Assembly: GCF_034067285.1 (NCBI RefSeq)
Contig: NZ_CP139286.1
Coordinates: 62,001-126,000 of the forward strand
Length of the DNA stretch: 64,000 nucleotides
Direction: 5' to 3'
From: Acinetobacter pittii
Lineage (GTDB): Bacteria; Pseudomonadota; Gammaproteobacteria; Pseudomonadales; Moraxellaceae
Below the pieces are notes generated by a model. That model worked only from the letters and a program-made list of their open reading frames with translations, was not told where the DNA came from and did not search any database. Shown in pieces: positions 60,601 to 64,000 of the stretch. A program made the position numbers and the translations under genes. Position 1 is the stretch's first letter. Each line of letters opens with the position of its first letter.

Positions 60601-60946
60601 GAGTGGAGCAACAGTAAATGCTGAGTTGCCGAAAATGCCGGCAACTGGAATGTATAGTATGAGATTTGATTTAAGTCAAATATTTGATACTAAAATATTA
60701 AAAAATATGAAGTATAAATTAATTAATCATTCTAAGAAAATTGAAGCTGTATATGAGTTTGAGCAAGAAAGTAGCGCGAGAGTTTACAGCGATTCTGTTG
60801 ATAATTTAGAACTCGCTTTAGTCCCAGGAGCTTATTTAACAGAAATTAAAGAGCTGATGCTTGGACAGGAAGCTGAATCACTAGATGGTGAGGAGATTGA
60901 TGGCTGTGGATGTGGAATTGATCATGAACATACACATAATGATTAG
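57617..60946 (+). CDS. vgrG: Type VI secretion tip protein VgrG with C-terminal extension
   Basis: An 1109-residue spike protein. Residues about 40-340 are the gp27-like part, about 440-545 the gp5-like OB domain (EGETIHVDEWGRIKVRFLF, WAGEGYGARFLPRIGEVVVIDF), about 616-867 a long helical insertion, about 868-1010 the DUF2345 beta-helix, and about 1011-1109 a beta-rich extension ending CGCGIDHEHTHND. It heads a cargo cluster and probably carries the effector encoded downstream. There is no clear ribosome site. No core T6SS genes are in the window, so this is an orphan vgrG island. Confidence 0.96.
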   Translation: MLFNIFNVLEKIGLSAQKRAIHVQFSNELLNSQVFLQRIEGQHQLNGGLEAELICLSTNAQIALKQFIGVQVAVDQVTDSGQLFRTTGIVTEASYGQSDGALTLYKLTLKDATSLWHKRRNSRVFMNKSIIEVTEILFKEWQEKSQLFAASLSLDLSGLSQNYDIRPFTMQHNESDYDFLTRLWRSEGISWLIDESELFVPHFTAPIQAQKLRLIDDNSQYEALERRSIRYHRSSATEYQDSITGFVAVRSLQPTAVHVQRWQPDVLAQEEGNGSVVTTHTHSDNFDSATLSLEQAWHVSPAWMQDLKGEDQATASSSNQLEKLNQQFTNMYASQAKYFKAYSSVRDSQVGYWFNLQEHPEIDQHEGADQEFLIIAKNFYNQNNLPKDLHQQVSQLLTQSRWDQHGYEDIERQGNELTLIRRQIKTAPEYNPEQHRPMAYPQRAKVMGPEGETIHVDEWGRIKVRFLFTRSDDHGHDGGAGSNDNDTDSAWVDVLTPWAGEGYGARFLPRIGEVVVIDFFDGNIDRPFVTGRIHEAQRSPTKFDVKGQLPATKKLSGIRSQEINGSGFNQLRFDDTTGQISTQLQSSHAATQLNLGNLSHPKEQETSQGRGEGFELRTDAWGAVRAGKGMLISTYAQEQAIADHLEAAQAQSLLSQGYESMKMLSEVAAKQQTDALNVINRLPKFIQSLELKTTGQALDSTVNLFKEGINNDPIHALKDCGGFIQDIGALGGNAKGVVDEFNSFFSDAKDAVENLKAFIENVEEHGADIVKGKLASIKERIHKNPFESIQEVGKVLANVETKDFDMMSVCGTFSKGSKLEVSPSKALSSLQGFMEGYTQGLESSSDTKQQEQGKIFRQALMLLASPNGIALTTPENIILQASQDIAESASGSINLSAQKNIIGHAQDKISLFAAQKGFRAYAAKGKLELQAQDDAIEAIAKKVIKFISTEEKIELTSPKEIVLTAGGSQLKINADGVFSTTGGKFESKAGQHLFTSGATVNAELPKMPATGMYSMRFDLSQIFDTKILKNMKYKLINHSKKIEAVYEFEQESSARVYSDSVDNLELALVPGAYLTEIKELMLGQEAESLDGEEIDGCGCGIDHEHTHND

Positions 60947-60957
60947 GAGATTGACTG

Positions 60958-61521
60958 ATGTTTAATAAACAAAATATTGTTTGCCTCTTTTTGGTTTTAT
61001 TTTCACTGAAAAGTTATGCAAAAGAAGATTTTAATCTTATTTCACAATGTACGGACGAATATGAGACAAGTTGTAATGTTGTTCTAACAGCAAATGGTAA
61101 AAAAAATATTTTATTACGCGATATAAAATCACCAAGTATTGAAAAAGTTAATGAAGACATCTTTCATGTAGTAAGTTCATGTGGTTCACCTTGTGTAGGA
61201 CATTACTTTATCGGAAAACATGAGGAAGATTATACTGAGGAGTTGATTAGTTTTGATATTAAGTCTAAATGTATTATAGAAAGTGATAGTCGTAAAAAGA
61301 AAATATATGCAAAAAAGATGTTCACTAATAATAAAAGAATTTTAATAGACTTAAGTGAAAAGAAATTCAATATTCTTCCATCAAAATTTAATTATTACAG
61401 TGATTTTAGTGAGATGTCTCATTTTGATAATACTGGAGAGCTCAATTTAATTGCAAATGATTATGGTAAAATTCTATTTAAAAAGAAAATTCAAAATCCT
61501 TGTGGAAGTAACAGTAAATGA
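60958..61521 (+). CDS. Exported protein of the vgrG cargo cluster, possible immunity protein
   Basis: A 187-residue protein with a signal peptide (IVCLFLVLFSLKSYA, cleavage near residue 21) and six cysteines after it (as in SQCTDEYETSCN, VSSCGSPCVG, KSKCII, NPCGSN), so it is presumably periplasmic with disulfides. I do not recognise the family. AGGAGA lies before the ATG. It sits between vgrG and the hydrolase gene and overlaps the latter by four bases (ATGA). A periplasmic protein coupled to a wall-degrading effector would most naturally protect the producing cell; this is inference. Confidence 0.8.
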   Translation: MFNKQNIVCLFLVLFSLKSYAKEDFNLISQCTDEYETSCNVVLTANGKKNILLRDIKSPSIEKVNEDIFHVVSSCGSPCVGHYFIGKHEEDYTEELISFDIKSKCIIESDSRKKKIYAKKMFTNNKRILIDLSEKKFNILPSKFNYYSDFSEMSHFDNTGELNLIANDYGKILFKKKIQNPCGSNSK

Positions 61522-63878
61522 GTTATTCAGAAGAATTTATAAAGTTTGTTGGGACTGTGGCGGGAGAAGCTGGAGGATGCAGTCCAACCACTTGGAAAGT
61601 TGTGGCGCACTGTATAAAAAATAGGATTGGTTTTGCAGAGTGGCTTAATGCAAGAAATATTAGTGATATTTTAAAAAAGAATTTCGATGCTATTACTGAT
61701 AAAAATCCACCTTTTAAAAAAGCTGTGACAGAAATGTATTCGGGGAATATATCTGATCATACCCAAGATATCATTGAAGCAATATCACCAATTTATCAAG
61801 GACTGGAAGAGGATATAACAAATGGAGTTGTATTATATTTTAGCCCTAAAGCTCAAGCAGCTTTACATAAGAAAAATCCAGAAAAATATACTTCACTAGT
61901 TCCAGATTTTGCTAAAAGTTCCTTGACTGAAGAAGTAAAAATAAAAGGAACAGAAAATGATGATATGCGTTGGTATAGATATAAAGGCACATCACGTTTC
62001 TATGTTCAATTTGTTGATAGAAGTGCTAATGTACTTGCTAAGTCTAGTGTAAGTATTGGGTACAAGAAAACAAAAGTAGTACCAGCGTTAAGTAATTTAG
62101 TTACTGATAATCAAGGTAAAATTAGATCATTTCTTGTGAAAGATGGTTGGGGAGCAAGATTTACTATTGATGGTGTTCAAGCGGTTGATAATAATAATAA
62201 AGAAATTTTATTAATTGCTGATGGGAAAAATCATTCTTCGGTTATAGTTGTTGCAAGTGGTCGTAGTGGAATAAAATCTCAAACTGACATACATAACCAA
62301 CAGACATCACCTAGTCAAAAGCAAGAATCTGTAAAAAAAGACACCAAAGCTGAAGTAAATAATGAAAAAAAAGCAGAAGAGGGTGAGAATAATACTAAAC
62401 AAAAAAACGTTAATTTTAGTATTAAGATCATAGATAGTGAAAATAAGGTAATACCAAATTTTTCCTATTTTTTAAAATATAAAAATGCTGAAAAGAAGCA
62501 TAGTGTAGGTACTAATGGTATTGAAAATAACTTAGTAGCGTTAAGTGGTGAGGAGATTATAGTTTTAATTAGTGGGCTGGACTCAAAACAAGAAATTATT
62601 CGTTTTACAGCACAAGAGGGGATGGGTGAAAAGACTATAAAGGTTAATTTACATACTTTTAATATCCTGTTCAGACATAGAGATACGAAAAAACCTATAA
62701 CGAATTTGAATTTAATTCAAAAATATAGAAATCAGATAAAGCAAAAAAAGACTGATGGTAATGGAAAGATAACTGTTAGTGCAATGCCAGGATTCGAACT
62801 GAATTATAAATTAAGAGATGAACGGAATTTATTAACTATCAAAGTTGATAAAAATAAATCGCTTCGTGTTATCGATGTTGATTCCTCAGCAATAGAGCAA
62901 GCATCAAAAAATATAAAGACAGGGACTAAAGTTGTAGAAATATCTCAATCTAAACAACCAATTTCTTCAGCTAAACATAAGCGACTAGTTGATAAGCCAG
63001 TTGAAACTCATGACTCTACCCCTAAGAGGGATGAAAAAGTAAAAACCAGTACAGAAGGCCATCCTAAAACTATTGTTATAGATAATAGTGATATAGAGTT
63101 TAAAATTTTAACTTATGACAAAATAACTAAGCAATTAGTTAGTAATTGTGAATATATAATTGAGTATAAGGGAAATAAAAACTCTCATATAAGCGGTGTT
63201 AGCGGTCTAGGTGCAAAAATACATAAGGGCCAAGCCGGACAAACAATAAAAATATTTGAAAATACAAACCTATTGACCCAAGTAGTATTACAAAAAGATA
63301 TGAAACCTATATCTATTAATGTTACTAAGTCGGATTCATCTCAACTAAAAGTTAGCGGGGTGGATTGGTGTAGCTTGTTCTTACAAAGTAATAGATTAAG
63401 TGATTTAGCTGAGCCTTTCAAAACCAACGCTTCAAAATTTATTAATGGTATGAAAAATGCCGGTATCAGTGTCGTAATTAATACAACTTGGCGTCCATCT
63501 GAAAGAAGTTATTTAATGTATTATTCTACAGCGATAGCAAGAGGAGAAATTGCTGTAGATAAAGTACCTCCATTTCCGGGAGTAAATATTGATTGGACAC
63601 ATAAAGGAAATAAAACTGAAGCAATAAAAGCAGCAAAAGCAATGTATAAAAAATATGGTATAGGCAAGAATCCAGTAGGTAAACCAGGCTCTTCAAACCA
63701 TAATAGAAAAAAAGCAGTAGATATGAGAATATCTAATTATATTGGAAAAGTTATGACTATTGATGGTGAAAGTATAAAAATTACAAGTTGGGCAACATTA
63801 ACTCAATTTGGCAAAAAATATGGTGTAATTTGGTATGGTAGTAAAGATGCACCTCATTGGTCAGAGACAGGTAGGTAA
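61518..63878 (+). CDS. Putative T6SS effector: SleB-like hydrolase plus M15-like peptidase
   Basis: A 786-residue protein with no signal peptide. Residues 1-140 resemble SleB/Hydrolase_2 wall enzymes (VAGEAGGCSPTTWKVVAHC, IKNRIG, GVVLYFSPKAQ), with Glu in GEAGG as likely catalyst. Residues 160-252, 296-380, 381-460 and 526-610 are beta-rich, related-looking repeats joined by K/E/Q-rich linkers. Residues 613-786 resemble M15 carboxypeptidases or endopeptidases: TTWRPSERSYL, His728 and Asp735 in SSNHNRKKAVDM, His780 in APHWS. A. baumannii is known to have a two-activity wall-degrading T6SS effector (Tse4); whether this is its orthologue was not tested. Starts in the previous stop codon. Confidence 0.85.
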   Translation: MSYSEEFIKFVGTVAGEAGGCSPTTWKVVAHCIKNRIGFAEWLNARNISDILKKNFDAITDKNPPFKKAVTEMYSGNISDHTQDIIEAISPIYQGLEEDITNGVVLYFSPKAQAALHKKNPEKYTSLVPDFAKSSLTEEVKIKGTENDDMRWYRYKGTSRFYVQFVDRSANVLAKSSVSIGYKKTKVVPALSNLVTDNQGKIRSFLVKDGWGARFTIDGVQAVDNNNKEILLIADGKNHSSVIVVASGRSGIKSQTDIHNQQTSPSQKQESVKKDTKAEVNNEKKAEEGENNTKQKNVNFSIKIIDSENKVIPNFSYFLKYKNAEKKHSVGTNGIENNLVALSGEEIIVLISGLDSKQEIIRFTAQEGMGEKTIKVNLHTFNILFRHRDTKKPITNLNLIQKYRNQIKQKKTDGNGKITVSAMPGFELNYKLRDERNLLTIKVDKNKSLRVIDVDSSAIEQASKNIKTGTKVVEISQSKQPISSAKHKRLVDKPVETHDSTPKRDEKVKTSTEGHPKTIVIDNSDIEFKILTYDKITKQLVSNCEYIIEYKGNKNSHISGVSGLGAKIHKGQAGQTIKIFENTNLLTQVVLQKDMKPISINVTKSDSSQLKVSGVDWCSLFLQSNRLSDLAEPFKTNASKFINGMKNAGISVVINTTWRPSERSYLMYYSTAIARGEIAVDKVPPFPGVNIDWTHKGNKTEAIKAAKAMYKKYGIGKNPVGKPGSSNHNRKKAVDMRISNYIGKVMTIDGESIKITSWATLTQFGKKYGVIWYGSKDAPHWSETGR

Positions 63879-63881
63879 AAA

Positions 63882-64000
63882 GTGATTTACAAAACATTAA
63901 TTGGTATGTGTTTATTGGGATTGGGCTTAAGTGCTTGTGATAATAAACATTTAAGTGAGACTACTCATGTTAAACCTACTGAACAACATAAAGTCGAGAT
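63882..64000 (+). CDS. Lipoprotein, N-terminal part (runs off the window)
   Basis: An open frame starting at GTG 63882, four bases after the effector stop, gives a signal peptide with lipobox LSAC (VIYKTLIGMCLLGLGLSACD). The remaining 20 residues to the window edge are polar. No ATG is in a better place. A periplasmic lipoprotein next to a wall-degrading effector is a second candidate immunity protein; function unknown. Confidence 0.6.
   Translation, partial: MIYKTLIGMCLLGLGLSACDNKHLSETTHVKPTEQHKVE

Noticed and set aside
1..64000. Mobile elements, prophage, CRISPR arrays, tRNA or rRNA genes
   Set aside because: No transposase, integrase, repeat-spacer pattern or RNA gene signature was recognised on reading; a tRNA search was not run.

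Overview
The window looks like chromosome from the Acinetobacter calcoaceticus-baumannii complex. The evidence is an A+T-rich base composition, the set and order of genes (Zur-controlled zrlA and zigA beside a complete hut cluster, hpd/fahA/maiA beside them, a serB-linked small membrane gene, a VgrG locus) and Acinetobacter-like protein sequences. No rRNA, tRNA, insertion sequence, prophage or CRISPR array was recognised. Almost all of the window is coding, and most of it is core metabolism.

Layout: (1) 1-6.4 kb: the tail of rarA, an FNT-family channel, a small unknown gene, the dapA-bamC-purC run in the same order as in E. coli, then pncA, a BASS-family transporter and a DUF523 gene. (2) 7-13.4 kb: aromatic amino acid catabolism, with hpd, an IclR regulator, an operon fahA-maiA-VOC and a divergent amino acid permease. 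No classical homogentisate dioxygenase (hmgA) gene is present; the only dioxygenase-like gene in the operon is a small VOC protein. Paired TTAYG-N5-CRTAA palindromes occur in both control regions and may be the IclR operators. (3) 13.5-25.8 kb: zinc and histidine. zrlA (M15 lipoprotein) and zigA (COG0523 GTPase) each have a Zur-type palindrome upstream. After an acyltransferase come hutC-hutD, then hutU-hutH-permease-hutI-hutG, with HutC-type operators before hutC and hutU.

(4) 26-38.4 kb: a DUF885 peptidase, murI, then on the minus strand a riboflavin/thiamine/lipid run (ribB-ribH-nusB-thiL-pgpA) leading into glmU-glmS. The RibB protein carries a GTP cyclohydrolase II-like half that lacks the zinc cysteines. 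A YtjB/SMP-like membrane gene is divergent from serB. (5) 38.7-57.5 kb: a small membrane protein, an SCP2 protein, dtd, pncB, a rhodanese, psd, an AcfC-like binding protein, a secreted lipase-like hydrolase, phoB-phoR with a Pho box, a TetR/SDR divergent pair with a good palindromic operator, a MATE exporter, an aminotransferase, DUF445, a lipoprotein, DUF924, gshA and dsbB.

(6) 57.6-64 kb: a type VI secretion cargo locus. It contains an extended VgrG, a small exported protein, a 786-residue putative peptidoglycan hydrolase with two different catalytic domains (SleB-like at the N terminus, M15 peptidase-like at the C terminus) joined by about four beta-rich repeats, and the start of a lipoprotein gene. 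The cargo genes are visibly more A+T-rich than the core genes. This locus and the missing hmgA are the two most interesting points in the window.
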